Positions 8,757 through 18,369 are shown, counted from the stretch's first letter. The stretch: DNA of 64,000 nucleotides from Saccharopolyspora endophytica (GCF_018070075.1 NZ_JAGPXE010000003.1:496001-560000); one strand, 5' to 3'. Translations and numbers: made by a program. The notes: a model not told the origin generated them from the sequence alone.

Positions 8757-9502
8757 GCGGTGCGTGATCACACATCAGCCAACCGGCCGGACGCACGGCG
8801 TCGACTTCACCCTCAGGACGCAGGCCGTACCGCACACGACGAGTCGCCAGGCCTCGTACACAAGAGAAGGATTTTGCTCCGTTTCCCGGGATTTCGAAGA
8901 ACCTCCTCGAGCCCGGGACCTTCGTCAGTGTCGCGGGATCCCACGCGACGCGAGTATCGACACCGGGTCTGCCCAGGGCTACTTGGCCTGCCTCAGAGGT
9001 CGTTATCCCGGCCGGTGTGAGGGGCAGGCGGAAACGCGTGGGCTCTCGCAGAGCAGCTCGTGCTCGATCGGTGAGCCGTAGTCGTGTCCACCACCGCGCA
9101 GCAGTGATTTTCGCTCGCGGGTGAGACGTCGGTGGTGCCGGTGACCCACAGTTCGTTGGGCGAGATTTGATGACGCGCGGGAAGAGATCAACCGCTGCCG
9201 CAACACCTGTCAAGCGCTTTACTTTGCCCGGACCAAGTAGTCCGGCGAGCCGCACTGACCACGACCCCCATTGCCTGCCAGTTCGGCATGCACCCGCCGG
9301 GCCGCGTCAACCAAAGTTTGAACAGCCCTGGCGTTTCCTCTGCGAGCGCTGGTTGTGCCCGCCTGCCCGTCGGTAGAAGACAGCCGCGGGGACTTTTGAC
9401 ACTGGGACAGCGCACCAACCTGTTCCACCGTCGGTAGCGCTATCACTACCTGTCGAAGAGCACATGAATTGAGTTGCAGTACCGACTCGAATGGGGGCGG
9501 GG
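8757..9502. other. Long, less GC-rich intergenic region before the exopolysaccharide operon
   Basis: About 745 bases without a convincing gene. Base composition is visibly less GC-rich than the flanking genes, and reading frames are short or shadow-like. A TTGACA hexamer at 9396-9401 could be a -35 element, but no good -10 stands 16-18 bases on. It probably holds the operon promoter and a long 5' untranslated leader. Confidence 0.45.
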
Positions 9503-10591
9503 ATGAGTCATCAACACACGCGGTTGGCCGTGGTCGGGTACGGGTACTGGGGTGCCAAGCACGCACGCGTGTTGAGCAGCGTTCCAGGAGTCGACCTCGT
9601 CGTGGTCGACAGCGATCCGGAGCGGAGGGCAGAGGCCCAGCGGGGTTGCCCCAATGCAGACGTCACGGGAGATCTCGCCGAGGTGCTCGACTTCGTCGAC
9701 GGCGTCGTGGTCGCCACTCCACCTAGGACGCACGGTGACATCGCACATCGCGCACTGCGCTTGGGCAAACCCGTCCTGGTCGAGAAACCGCTGGCGACGT
9801 CCACATCGGAGGCGAGGTCACTCATCGACACCGCAGCCGAGCACGGCGCACGGCTGATGGTCGGCCACACCTTCGAGTACAACGCGGCGGTGTGGAAGCT
9901 GCGAGAGGTGATCAATTCCGGTGAGCTCGGACGAGTTCTCTACATAGACACAGCTCGGCTCAACTTGGGAATCTATCAGAACGATGTCGATGTGATCTGG
10001 GATCTGGCTCCGCACGATCTGTCGATCATCTCGTTCCTCATGGGAGAACGGCCCGTTTCGGTTGCGGCCTGGGCTCACCGCAGCGTCGGCGCGCAACATG
10101 CCGACGTCGCGTACTTGCGTCTGCAGCTCGAGCGGTCTCTTGTTCCGGCCTTCGTGCACGTGAGCTGGTTGAACCCGCAGAAGGTCCGGCGCGTGACCGT
10201 CGTCGGCGACCGCAAGATGGCTGTCTACAACGACCTGCTCGACGAGGACCGGATCCGGATCTATGACATCGGTGTGGATTCCCACGATCTCGGCGAACCG
10301 GTGGACACGCACGCGATGCCGGTCACCTACCGCACGGGCGACATCGTTTCACCGCACGTCGTGTTCCGGGAGCCGCTCCTGGTTCAGGACACTCACTTCC
10401 TCGACTGCATCCGCACAGGTGCGTGGCCGCTAACACCAGGAGCGAGCGGGCTCGACGTAGTTCGGGTGCTCAGCGCCTCCGATGCAGCCCGCAAGAGTGG
10501 TCGCGAAGTCCCGGTTCACGACGAGCGTGGCGTCGTGAACGGCCGGCAGATCACGTTCGCGCACACCACACTCACTGGGACATCGACATGA
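9503..10591 (+). CDS. Gfo/Idh/MocA oxidoreductase (nucleotide-sugar 3-dehydrogenase-like)
   Basis: A 362-residue NAD(P)-dependent oxidoreductase (366 if the ATG at 9491 is used). The Rossmann motif VVGYGYWGAKHARVL starts the protein, the catalytic EKPLA lies near residue 95, and the C-terminal sheet domain contains DVIWDLAPHDLSIISFLMGE. In WlbA/WbpB-type enzymes this family oxidises C3 of a UDP-N-acetyl-uronic acid. The neighbouring aminotransferase fits the next step, making a 3-amino sugar. GGGGGCGGGG directly precedes 9503; neither start has ideal spacing. The stop overlaps the next ATG (ATGA). Confidence 0.83.
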   Translation: MSHQHTRLAVVGYGYWGAKHARVLSSVPGVDLVVVDSDPERRAEAQRGCPNADVTGDLAEVLDFVDGVVVATPPRTHGDIAHRALRLGKPVLVEKPLATSTSEARSLIDTAAEHGARLMVGHTFEYNAAVWKLREVINSGELGRVLYIDTARLNLGIYQNDVDVIWDLAPHDLSIISFLMGERPVSVAAWAHRSVGAQHADVAYLRLQLERSLVPAFVHVSWLNPQKVRRVTVVGDRKMAVYNDLLDEDRIRIYDIGVDSHDLGEPVDTHAMPVTYRTGDIVSPHVVFREPLLVQDTHFLDCIRTGAWPLTPGASGLDVVRVLSASDAARKSGREVPVHDERGVVNGRQITFAHTTLTGTST

Positions 10592-11688
10592 CCAACTCGA
10601 TTCCTTTCCTGGACGTCGTCGGCGTCAACTCGGACGTTCGCGAGGAGCTCGACATCGCGTGGAAGGCTGTGTTGCAGCACGGGCGATTCGTGGGCGGACC
10701 GGAGGTCGAGCTGTTCGAAGAACAGTTCGCGAGCTACTGCGAGACCTCCGCGTGCGTCGGTGTCGGCAACGGGACCGACGCGCTGCAACTGATCCTGACA
10801 GCGCTGTCGATCGGAGCCGGGGACGAGGTGATCGTTCCGGCCAACACCTTCGCCGCCACGGCCGAGGCGGTCTGCTCGGCAGGCGCCCGACCGCGGTTCG
10901 TTGACGTCGATCCCGCAACGCTGCTCATCGATCCCGATGCGGCGGAGGCAGCGGTGAACTCGCGGACAGCAGCGATCATCGGGGTGCACCTCTTCGGTCA
11001 GATGATCGACGTGCCCCGCGTGGCGGCCGTGGCCCGAAGGCACGGGCTTGCACTGCTTGAAGATGCCGCACAAGCGCACGGCGCCCGGTACGCCGGACAC
11101 CGGGCGGGCAGCGTCGGCACAGCAGCGTCCTTCAGCTTCTACCCGGGCAAGAACCTCGGGGCCCTCGGGGACGCGGGAGCCGTTGTTACGCAGGATCGAT
11201 CGCTCGCTGACCGAGTGCGTCGGCTCGGGAACCACGGCTGCTCACCGACGAACCGCAACGTGCACCGCGAACGTGGCCGCAACAGCCGGCTCGACAGCAT
11301 CCAGGCGGCGGCGCTGTCGGCCAAGCTCCCGAAACTGGATGACGACAACCGACGACGCTCGGCGTTGATGGAGGCCTACGCGGTCCTGCTGCCGGCCTCC
11401 TACGCCCCGGTCGCCGTATCACCCGCGGCGCAGTCCGCGCACCACCTGGCCGTCGTGCGGACCGCGCAACGGGAGCGCTCCGTGTCCGTACTGGACTCTG
11501 CTGCGATCGGTTGGGGCGTGCACTATCCGATCCCCTGCCACCTGCAGTCCGCTTTCTCCGCGTTTCGCGAGCGCTTGCCGACGGCCGAGAAGGCCGCCGA
11601 GCAGATTCTTTCCCTTCCCATCTCACCGACGTTGGGTGAAGCCGACGTCGCACGAATCTGTGATGTATTGCGAGGTGTCACCTCATGA
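10588..11688 (+). CDS. DegT/DnrJ/EryC1 sugar aminotransferase
   Basis: A 366-residue PLP-dependent aminotransferase of nucleotide ketosugars. Visible marks: GNGTDALQLIL cofactor-phosphate region, LLEDAAQAHGARY with the pyridine-binding Asp, and the Schiff-base Lys in FSFYPGKNLGALGDAGA. The C-terminal part (VHYPIPCHLQSAF) is the usual substrate-loop region. It starts in the stop of the oxidoreductase gene (ATGA), giving the oxidise-then-aminate pair known from UDP-2,3-diamino-uronic acid pathways. Amino donor and exact sugar are inferred, not seen. The longer open frame upstream is an overlap with the previous gene. Confidence 0.9.
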   Translation: MTNSIPFLDVVGVNSDVREELDIAWKAVLQHGRFVGGPEVELFEEQFASYCETSACVGVGNGTDALQLILTALSIGAGDEVIVPANTFAATAEAVCSAGARPRFVDVDPATLLIDPDAAEAAVNSRTAAIIGVHLFGQMIDVPRVAAVARRHGLALLEDAAQAHGARYAGHRAGSVGTAASFSFYPGKNLGALGDAGAVVTQDRSLADRVRRLGNHGCSPTNRNVHRERGRNSRLDSIQAAALSAKLPKLDDDNRRRSALMEAYAVLLPASYAPVAVSPAAQSAHHLAVVRTAQRERSVSVLDSAAIGWGVHYPIPCHLQSAFSAFRERLPTAEKAAEQILSLPISPTLGEADVARICDVLRGVTS

Positions 11689-12623
11689 CCAACACCGGAT
11701 CCGATCAAGGACAGCCGCGGGCCGAACCGGACGGGAATGCGAACCACTCGTCCATCGAGTACTGGCATCGTTACGAGCCCTGGGAGGCGGGTCCGACACG
11801 GGTACCGACTCGTGATCGCGACGGCGCCGCGCACAGCATCTTCCGCGTGATCACCCCTCGTCGCCTGCTCTCGTTGGTACTTGCGGTAGTGCTGCTCGGC
11901 GCAGCCGCCGGATATGTCGGTGCCCTGCTGTGGCCGAAGGAGTACGCGGCCCGGGCGGAGATCCTCTACGAGATCAGCACGGAGAAGCCGACGGGATTCC
12001 TGCGCGAGGACCGCAGCCTGACCACCCAGCTGGTCACCCTCCGCAGCAGGCAGGTGCTCGCGCCGGTCGCCATCGCCAACGGCGTCCCCGTCGAGCAGAT
12101 CGAAAAGCAGGTCACCATCTCACTGCTGGACAGCAGCGAGATCATCCAGGTGGAGACCCGGGCAGGCGATCGTGACACCGCGCAGAACCTGACCCGCAGC
12201 ATCGTCGACCGCTATCGGCAGATCGTGCTGACCCAAGATGGCAGCGGGGCGACGGGCTATCTGAACACGCAGCTGAGCCAGGTGCAGGACGGACTCGCCA
12301 AGGCCCGCACGGAGCTGGAACGCCAGCGCGCTCAACAGGCCTCCGGCTCCATCGGGACCTCGGCACTGGCCTCGGCGGAGGCTCAGGTTCAGGGTCTGAG
12401 TGATCGGGAGCAGAACCTGCGGCGGCAGCTCGACGAGCTCACCGTCGCGGGGATGGACGCGCCCCGCACCGAGGTCGTCGTTCCTCCGTACGGCGTGTCC
12501 GATCCGGTGAGCCCACGACCCGGCTTCGCCGCCGCCTCCGGTGCGCTCGCGGCCTTCGTCGTCGCGGCCCTGACGGTCGTGGTGATCGTTCACAGGCGCT
12601 CGAGGATGAGCGGGGCCGAGTAG
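11685..12623 (+). CDS. Wzz-type polysaccharide chain-length/co-polymerase protein
   Basis: A 312-residue membrane protein with a 60-residue cytosolic N-terminus, a transmembrane segment at about 61-83 (LLSLVLAVVLLGAAAGYVGA), a large extracytoplasmic part with a predicted coiled coil (SQVQDGLAKARTELERQRAQ), and a second membrane segment near 281-303. This is the layout of Wzz/polysaccharide co-polymerases that set chain length. No tyrosine-kinase domain is fused, and no partner kinase gene is seen in the locus. Starts within the aminotransferase stop (ATGA). Confidence 0.82.
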   Translation: MTNTGSDQGQPRAEPDGNANHSSIEYWHRYEPWEAGPTRVPTRDRDGAAHSIFRVITPRRLLSLVLAVVLLGAAAGYVGALLWPKEYAARAEILYEISTEKPTGFLREDRSLTTQLVTLRSRQVLAPVAIANGVPVEQIEKQVTISLLDSSEIIQVETRAGDRDTAQNLTRSIVDRYRQIVLTQDGSGATGYLNTQLSQVQDGLAKARTELERQRAQQASGSIGTSALASAEAQVQGLSDREQNLRRQLDELTVAGMDAPRTEVVVPPYGVSDPVSPRPGFAAASGALAAFVVAALTVVVIVHRRSRMSGAE

Positions 12624-14227
12624 TGTTGCGCTCCCGCCCGCTTGGGCCATTCGTCACCGTGGCGGCGCGTCGTTCGGCCGTCGTCGCGAGCTGGACGTTG
12701 ATCAGTCGGGCGACCGGGCTGGGCCGTGTGGTCGTGATAGGGGCGGTGCTCGGGCCGACCTTCTTCGCGAACACGTTCATCGCCACCAACGTCGTTCCCA
12801 ACATCGTCTTCTCGGCCGTGGCGGGACAGGCGCTCGGGCTCGTGGTCGTGCCGGCCGTCGTGAGCGCGTCGTCGCGCGGGCCGCGCGGGCGTGCCGCGGA
12901 ACTGCTCGGCGGTGTGGGAGCGTGTCTGCTCACGGCGGCCGGAGCGGTCACCGCGCTCCTGATCCTCGCCTCTCCTCTGTTGGCGTGGTCACTGACCTTC
13001 GGCATCGACGACCCTGTCGTCGGGCAGCAGGCTCAACGCACCGCAATGCTGCTGATCCTCCTGGTCAGCCCGCAGGTCGTGCTGTACACGCTGGCTGCCC
13101 TAGCGGCTGCCGCCCAGCAGGCACGGGAGCGGTTCGTCCTCGCCGCCGCCGCGCCGGCGGTGGAGAACGTCGTCCTGATCGTGATCGTTGTCCTCGCCGG
13201 TGTCACGTGGGGTACTGGTCAGGAGTTCGGTGGTGTCCCGCACGGTTTCCTCCTGACGCTCGGGTTGGGCAGCACAGCCGCCGTCCTCGTCCACACGGGA
13301 CTGCAGCTGTACGGTGCCGCACGGTGCGGCCTGGCGATCCGGCCGTTTCGGAGGTGGTGGCGCGAACCCGGCACGGTGCGGGTCGCGCGGCGGCTTCGCG
13401 GCTCCCTCGCGGTACCCGCCGCACCGATGATCGGGATGTACGCGCTGCTCATGATCGCGGCGACGGTTCCCGGCGGTGTGGTCGTCGTCCAGCTCGCGTA
13501 CGCCATCTTCCAGTTCCCGATCGCGTTGGGGGCTCGTGCCGTTTCGATCGCCGTGCTGCCCGACATGTCAGGCAGCTACGAACGTGGCGACCGCGCGGCC
13601 TTCGCCTCCTCATGGCGTCAGGCGCTGACCTATGCCACGGTGACCGGTTTGCCCGCGTTGGTGCTGCTCCTGGTGCTCGGTGAACCAGTGGCCCACGTGC
13701 TGGCGAGCGGCGAGATGCGGTCGCCCGATGTGATCGCGCGGTTCGCGGCGTGCATCACCGTCGTTGCGGTGGCGCAGCTCGCGGCCGGGATGCATCAGAT
13801 CGGACGCCAGGGATTGTTCGCGCGCATCGATGTCCTCGGACCGAGGAACGCCAGCCTGGCACTGCTGATCGTGACTGCGACGATCGCCGCGTTGGCGCTG
13901 TTGGTCACGCCCGGAACAACGCGCCTGGTCATCCTGTGCGTCGCGTTGCTGCTCGGGGAGCTCGCGGGAGCGGTGATCACGCTCGTTCGGCTGTGGCACG
14001 CCATCCGGCCCGAGAGGTTCGCCGATGCGGCGCACATCGCGGTCGTCGTGATTGCTACGGCAGCGATGCTGCCCGTCGTCGGGGTCGGCTGGTGGCTGCT
14101 GGATTCCAGCGAACTCGGCACCGTCGCCGAGTTCGGCGTGCTCGCTGCGTGCGGACTGCTGTCCTTGGCCGCTTTCGCCGGAGCTGCACGTGCCAGGTTG
14201 CTCCACCTGTCGGGAGGTGCGACATGA
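12623..14227 (+). CDS. MurJ/MviN-like polysaccharide flippase
   Basis: A 534-residue polytopic membrane protein with 12-14 hydrophobic segments. The N-terminus (LISRATGLGRVVVIGAVLGP, then ANTFIATNVVPNIVFSAVAG) matches MurJ/Wzx members of the MOP exporter superfamily. In this setting it most likely flips the lipid-linked repeat unit of the exopolysaccharide rather than lipid II, because it is inside the operon and not beside cell-wall division genes. GTG start overlaps the previous stop by one base (TAGTG). Confidence 0.85.
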   Translation: MLRSRPLGPFVTVAARRSAVVASWTLISRATGLGRVVVIGAVLGPTFFANTFIATNVVPNIVFSAVAGQALGLVVVPAVVSASSRGPRGRAAELLGGVGACLLTAAGAVTALLILASPLLAWSLTFGIDDPVVGQQAQRTAMLLILLVSPQVVLYTLAALAAAAQQARERFVLAAAAPAVENVVLIVIVVLAGVTWGTGQEFGGVPHGFLLTLGLGSTAAVLVHTGLQLYGAARCGLAIRPFRRWWREPGTVRVARRLRGSLAVPAAPMIGMYALLMIAATVPGGVVVVQLAYAIFQFPIALGARAVSIAVLPDMSGSYERGDRAAFASSWRQALTYATVTGLPALVLLLVLGEPVAHVLASGEMRSPDVIARFAACITVVAVAQLAAGMHQIGRQGLFARIDVLGPRNASLALLIVTATIAALALLVTPGTTRLVILCVALLLGELAGAVITLVRLWHAIRPERFADAAHIAVVVIATAAMLPVVGVGWWLLDSSELGTVAEFGVLAACGLLSLAAFAGAARARLLHLSGGAT

Positions 14228-15621
14228 TCTCGTTGGTCCGCGACAGAACACCGCGAGCGGGCGTCGGCGACGGTCGACTGGTCGCGTTGGCCGTGGTCAC
14301 GGCGGTCGTGTTCGGGGCGTTGTCGATCGTGGGCGGGTTGCTCGTGTTCGCGATGCTCGGGATCGTCGCGATCTTCGCCGTCTGCGCCTACCGCCCGGTG
14401 TTCGCTCCTTACATCTACCTCGCCACGTTGCCGTTCCTGGCCGGGATCGAACGCGGCGCGTTGGTGCCGATGGCACGTCCGAACGAAGCTCTGCTGGCCG
14501 TGCTGCTGGCGGGCGCTTGCTTCGGCGGTCTCCTGAGATACCTCCGCGGTGACGCCGTGCGACTGCGGCTGCGTCCGATGGACATGCCGCTGGCCGGCCT
14601 CGTGCTGCTGGCCACGGTGTGGCCGATCGCCTCCATGATGCTTCGCGGGCAGACACCGCTGGGCTCGGACTTCTCGGCCGTCCTGCCGATGTGCAAGCTC
14701 GCGGCGTTGTTCGTCCTGGTGCGCATGACCGTACGAACCGACGCGCAGCTGCTCCGGTGCGCGCGCCTGATCGTCTGGCCGGGTGCCGTCGTCGCCGTGG
14801 TGGCGATCCTGCAGACGCTCAACGTCGGTCCCGTGCTGGACCTGCTCGCCGGGTGGTGGTCCACGGACAGCGGGGGGCTCTCGTCGCGGGGCACGACGAC
14901 ACTCGGTTCGTCGATCGCCACCGGTGACTACGTCATCATGTGCTTGAGCCTGGTGATCTGCTGCTCGCTGCGCGGTCTGTTCGCCAGGCGGGAAGCGCTC
15001 GTCGCCGGCTTCGTCCTCGGAGCGGGAGTGCTGGCGGCCGGGCAGTTCTCCACGTGGATTGCGGCTGCGGTCGCGGTGGTGGTGATCCTTCGGCGGATCC
15101 CGCAGCTCCGGCGGCGCGCCGTGAGATTCCTGCCGGTGGTGGGGGTCGCCGTGCTGGTCGGCGCGCCCGCGTTCCTCGGCCGGATGTCGGACTTCTCGGA
15201 GGGCTTCCCCGTCCCGCGAAGCTGGTTGGGGCGCTGGGACAACATCACCCACTTCTACCTGCCCCGGCTCGACGATTTCGGCTTCGTGCTCGGCGTCTCC
15301 CCGGATTCGGTGCTCGTCGCTCCGGAGACCTGGCGCGAGCTGATCTACCTCGAGAGCGGGTACCTGCAGTTGCTGTGGGTGGGCGGTCTGCCGCTTCTCG
15401 CGGCGTTCGGATGGCTTTCGGTGGCGGTTCTGACCGCGACGTCGCGGTTGCGGGCGCGCCCGGACGCCACCGGCGCCTACGCGGCGGCTCTGGAGATCGC
15501 GTGGTGGGTGATCATCGTGCTCTCGATCATCGACATCCACCTGGTGCTGCGGGGGTCCGGCGACCTTCTCTTCGTGCTCCTCGCGGTGGTTTCGGGGAGG
15601 TGCACCCGTGAACGGTCGTGA
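14224..15621 (+). CDS. Wzy-like O-antigen/exopolysaccharide polymerase
   Basis: A 465-residue multi-spanning membrane protein with 10-12 hydrophobic segments and a large periplasmic-side loop near the C-terminus (about residues 325-375, containing RWDNITHFYLPRLDDFGF). This is the layout of Wzy/WaaL-type polymerases and ligases; sequence conservation in this class is low, so the assignment relies on topology and on its place next to flippase, Wzz and priming transferase. Start overlaps the flippase stop (ATGA). Confidence 0.72.
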   Translation: MISLVRDRTPRAGVGDGRLVALAVVTAVVFGALSIVGGLLVFAMLGIVAIFAVCAYRPVFAPYIYLATLPFLAGIERGALVPMARPNEALLAVLLAGACFGGLLRYLRGDAVRLRLRPMDMPLAGLVLLATVWPIASMMLRGQTPLGSDFSAVLPMCKLAALFVLVRMTVRTDAQLLRCARLIVWPGAVVAVVAILQTLNVGPVLDLLAGWWSTDSGGLSSRGTTTLGSSIATGDYVIMCLSLVICCSLRGLFARREALVAGFVLGAGVLAAGQFSTWIAAAVAVVVILRRIPQLRRRAVRFLPVVGVAVLVGAPAFLGRMSDFSEGFPVPRSWLGRWDNITHFYLPRLDDFGFVLGVSPDSVLVAPETWRELIYLESGYLQLLWVGGLPLLAAFGWLSVAVLTATSRLRARPDATGAYAAALEIAWWVIIVLSIIDIHLVLRGSGDLLFVLLAVVSGRCTRERS

Positions 15622-16252
15622 CCTACCGGCCCGAAGGCGATTCGATCCACCTCTGTGGACCGACGTGGTCCTGGCGATCGCGGCGCTGGGAGTGCTCGCA
15701 CTACCGATGCTCGTCATCGGCGCGCTCGTGAGGCTGACGAGTCCCGGCCCCGCCCTGCTGCGGCAGCGCCGCGTCGGCCTCGCGGGTGAAGCGTTCACCC
15801 TCTACAAGTTCCGCACGATGCGCCTCGGCGGCAGCGACGCCGCGCACCGGGAGCTCATCGCTCGCGAGCTCCGGGGTGAAGACACCTCGATCGACGGAAG
15901 CTGCAAGCTCGACACCGATCCGAGGATCACCCGCTTTGGCTCGTGGCTGCGCAGGACCAGCCTGGACGAGCTCCCCCAGCTGATCAACGTGATCCGCGGA
16001 GAGATGGCGCTGGTCGGTCCGCGGCCCTGTCTGGAGTGGGAAGCGGAGATGTTCCCCGCGACCTACGCGGCGCGGTTCACCGTCCGGCCCGGCATGACCG
16101 GGCTCTGGCAGGTCAGCGGCAGGAGCACGATGGGGACTCTCCAGATGTTGCAGCTGGACCTCACCTACGTCCGGCAGCGCGGCTTCTGGAGCGATCTCGT
16201 GATCCTCGCCCGAACGGTGCCTTCGATGCTGCGCGGAGGTGGTTCGCGATGA
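15608..16252 (+). CDS. Initiating sugar phosphotransferase (bacterial sugar transferase family)
   Basis: A 214-residue monotopic phosphoglycosyltransferase of the WcaJ/PglC class, which moves a sugar 1-phosphate from a UDP-sugar to undecaprenyl phosphate and starts the repeat unit. It has one N-terminal membrane segment (about 17-38), then TSPGPALLRQRRVG, YKFRTMR, the catalytic region RRTSLDELPQLINVIRGEM and LVGPRPCLEWE, and GMTGLWQVSGRS. It corresponds to the catalytic domain alone; the four-helix N-terminal domain of large WcaJ proteins is absent. GTG start within the end of the polymerase gene. Confidence 0.92.
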   Translation: MNGRDLPARRRFDPPLWTDVVLAIAALGVLALPMLVIGALVRLTSPGPALLRQRRVGLAGEAFTLYKFRTMRLGGSDAAHRELIARELRGEDTSIDGSCKLDTDPRITRFGSWLRRTSLDELPQLINVIRGEMALVGPRPCLEWEAEMFPATYAARFTVRPGMTGLWQVSGRSTMGTLQMLQLDLTYVRQRGFWSDLVILARTVPSMLRGGGSR

Positions 16253-17244
16253 CCACGCTGTTCGTGGCGACGACCGGAGGTCACCTCGCCCAGTTGGACA
16301 GGCTGGCGCAACGCGTTCCCCCCGACGGCACCGCGCTGTGGGTGACCCCCGACTCCACGCAGGGCCGGTCCTTGCTGACCGACCGGGATGCCGAGTTCAC
16401 CCACGTCGTCCCGGGCCGCAGCGTGTCGGGTGTGCTGCGGTGCCTGCCGATCGCCCACCGGATCTGGCGGGACCGGGAGGTGACGCGGGCCATCTCAACG
16501 GGTTCGGGAATCGCGCTGGGGTTCCTCCCGTACCTGGCGGCGCGCGGTGTCGAGTGCCACTACGTCGAGAGCGCGGCCAGAGTCACGAGTCCCTCGCTCA
16601 CCGGGCGGATCATGCGGTGGGTACCCGGCGTGCGCTGCTACACGCAGTACCCAAGATGGGCATCGCGACACTGGCACTACGGGGGCAGCCAGTTCGACTG
16701 CTACGCACCGGCACCGGCGCACCGCGATCGCCGTGGTCCGATCCGGGTCCTGGTCACCGTGGGAACGTCGGCCTTCCCGTTCAGGCGCATGCTCGCCCAG
16801 CTCGTGCAGCTGCTCGCGCCGCGGGGTGCGCTGACCACCACCACGGGGCGGACCGTGGAGGTGCTGTGGCAAACGGGTTCCACGCCGGTCGACGGGTTGC
16901 CGATCGACGGGATCCCGTACCTGTCGGGGCCCGATCTGGACCACGCCCTGTCGGAGTCGGACATCGTGATCAGTCATGCCGGTACCGGGTCGGCGATGGC
17001 GGCGTTCGAAGCGGGACTGAAGCCCGCCCTGGTCACTCGCCTGCACGAGTACGGCGAAGCCAGCGACGACCATCAGGATCAGCTGGCCGAGGAGCTGCGG
17101 CGGCGTGGCTTGGCGTCGTACCGACCGAACGGGCCGGTCGACGTCGCGGAGCTGATCGCAAGCATGTCCTGGTCGGTTCGGCGCGTTGACGAACCGAGCC
17201 CGTTCAGCCTGATCCCGCAGCACGAAAGGGGTGGTCGGCGATGA
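16249..17244 (+). CDS. Glycosyltransferase: single-chain Alg14-Alg13-like fusion
   Basis: A 331-residue GT-B enzyme. The N-terminal half (TLFVATTGGHLAQLDRL, ending near residue 160) resembles Alg14/PssD-type membrane partners. The C-terminal half (VLVTVGTSAFPFRRM, then DIVISHAGTGSAMAAFEAG) resembles Alg13/PssE, the UDP-GlcNAc-binding subunit. In many bacteria these halves are separate genes; here they are one chain. It would add the second sugar to the lipid-linked primer, and it is the only ordinary glycosyltransferase recognised in the operon. ATG overlaps the previous stop (ATGA). Confidence 0.83.
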   Translation: MTTLFVATTGGHLAQLDRLAQRVPPDGTALWVTPDSTQGRSLLTDRDAEFTHVVPGRSVSGVLRCLPIAHRIWRDREVTRAISTGSGIALGFLPYLAARGVECHYVESAARVTSPSLTGRIMRWVPGVRCYTQYPRWASRHWHYGGSQFDCYAPAPAHRDRRGPIRVLVTVGTSAFPFRRMLAQLVQLLAPRGALTTTTGRTVEVLWQTGSTPVDGLPIDGIPYLSGPDLDHALSESDIVISHAGTGSAMAAFEAGLKPALVTRLHEYGEASDDHQDQLAEELRRRGLASYRPNGPVDVAELIASMSWSVRRVDEPSPFSLIPQHERGGRR

Positions 17245-18299
17245 CGCTCGCTGCCGGCGAAGTCGTGCGGGTCGACCCGCGCCGCGATGACCGATGGAGG
17301 GAGTTGGCGCTGAGCGCGTCCGGAGGACCGTTCGTTTCTCCGCCGTGGATCCGAGCGCTGTGCGCGACCTACGGATTCACCCCGATGGCCAAGCTCGCGC
17401 TCGACGCTGCGGGAAACCCGGTCGCAGGACTGGCGTGGATCCCGGTGTCGGATGCTCGAGGACATCGGGTGTGCAGTCTCCCGTTCTCCGACTGGGCGGA
17501 CCCGATCATGGCGGACGCAGCGACCTGGCACGCGCTGACCGACGATTTGCTCGCCCCGGGGAACCGCTTCAGCGTGCGGTGCTCGAAGGACTCGGTTCCC
17601 TTCGAGGACACCCGCCTCGAGGTGGTCGACGAGTCGGTACGACACGGTTGTCGTCTCGACGTCCCTGTGCAGGACCTGTACGAGCGTATCGGGGCCGCTG
17701 CCCGGCGCAGCATCACGAGGTCCGAGCGACGGGGCGTTCGGATCGAGATCGATACCGGTCTTCACGGTGTGCGGCAGTTCCATCAGATGCAGGTCGCGCT
17801 GCGCAAGGTCAAGTTCCGGATGTTGGCGCAGCCGGTCCAGTTCTTCGAACGGATCTGGGAGGCGTTCACCCCGGAGCAGGCCGTGATTTCGATGCTGGCG
17901 TACCTACCCGGCGGCACGGAGCCAGTGGCGGGTGTTGTGTTCCTGCGGTGGAACGATGTGCTGTACGCCAAGTTCATGGCGTCGTTGCCCGGATTCCTCG
18001 ATGACAGGCCGAACGACGCACTGTACTGGGCGGGTATCCGTTGGGCGGCGCAGCAGGGGCTGCGGATGGTCGACTGGGGCATCAGCGGACTCGACCAGCC
18101 CGGTCTGCAGCGGTTCAAGCGCAAGTACTCCACGCACGAGTCGCGGGTCGTGACGCTGCGTTCCCGAGGGGAGCCCTCGCCCGCGGAGATCGAGGTCGGA
18201 TCGACCTTGAACGCGATCACGCTGCTGCTCACCGAGGACTCTGTCCCGGACGAGGTCACGGCACGAGCCGGCGGCGTGCTGTACCACTACTTCTGCTAG
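17241..18299 (+). CDS. GNAT/FemAB-like transferase of exopolysaccharide locus
   Basis: A 352-residue protein of the BioF2/FemAB-like acetyltransferase group. It has two tandem GNAT-like folds: the N-terminal half ends near residue 130, and the C-terminal half has RRSITRSERRGVRIEI, YAKFMASLPGFLDDRPNDAL, and the signature WGISGLDQPGLQRFKRKY. Related genes occur in many exopolysaccharide clusters, where acyl or aminoacyl transfer to a sugar is suspected. It starts in the stop of the glycosyltransferase (ATGA) and ends the first part of the operon. A second, divergent member lies at 20.9 kb. Confidence 0.75.
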   Translation: MTLAAGEVVRVDPRRDDRWRELALSASGGPFVSPPWIRALCATYGFTPMAKLALDAAGNPVAGLAWIPVSDARGHRVCSLPFSDWADPIMADAATWHALTDDLLAPGNRFSVRCSKDSVPFEDTRLEVVDESVRHGCRLDVPVQDLYERIGAAARRSITRSERRGVRIEIDTGLHGVRQFHQMQVALRKVKFRMLAQPVQFFERIWEAFTPEQAVISMLAYLPGGTEPVAGVVFLRWNDVLYAKFMASLPGFLDDRPNDALYWAGIRWAAQQGLRMVDWGISGLDQPGLQRFKRKYSTHESRVVTLRSRGEPSPAEIEVGSTLNAITLLLTEDSVPDEVTARAGGVLYHYFC

Positions 18300-18339
18300 G
18301 AGCGGCGACATGTCGTGCGATCATCGACGCGGTCTCGCC

Positions 18340-18355
18340 CGGGCGTTGTCGCCCG
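18340..18355. terminator. Short hairpin between convergent genes
   Basis: CGGGCG (18340-18345) and CGCCCG (18350-18355) with a TTGT loop, between the stops of the rightward GNAT gene and the leftward beta-helix lipoprotein gene. Perfect but short; a plausible weak terminator. Confidence 0.4.
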
Positions 18356-18369
18356 CGGGGCTGTCCGTG

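Noticed and set aside
5492-8767. Very long open frame (about 1090 codons) on the plus strand
   Set aside because: It runs antisense through the methanethiol oxidase and nucleotide-sugar dehydrogenase genes, both of which have clear family motifs. The translated product is a low-complexity GC-rich shadow.
13795-15798. Long minus-strand frame of 667 codons
   Set aside because: Antisense to flippase and polymerase genes; product is His/Arg/Asp/Gln-rich, a typical shadow of hydrophobic codons.
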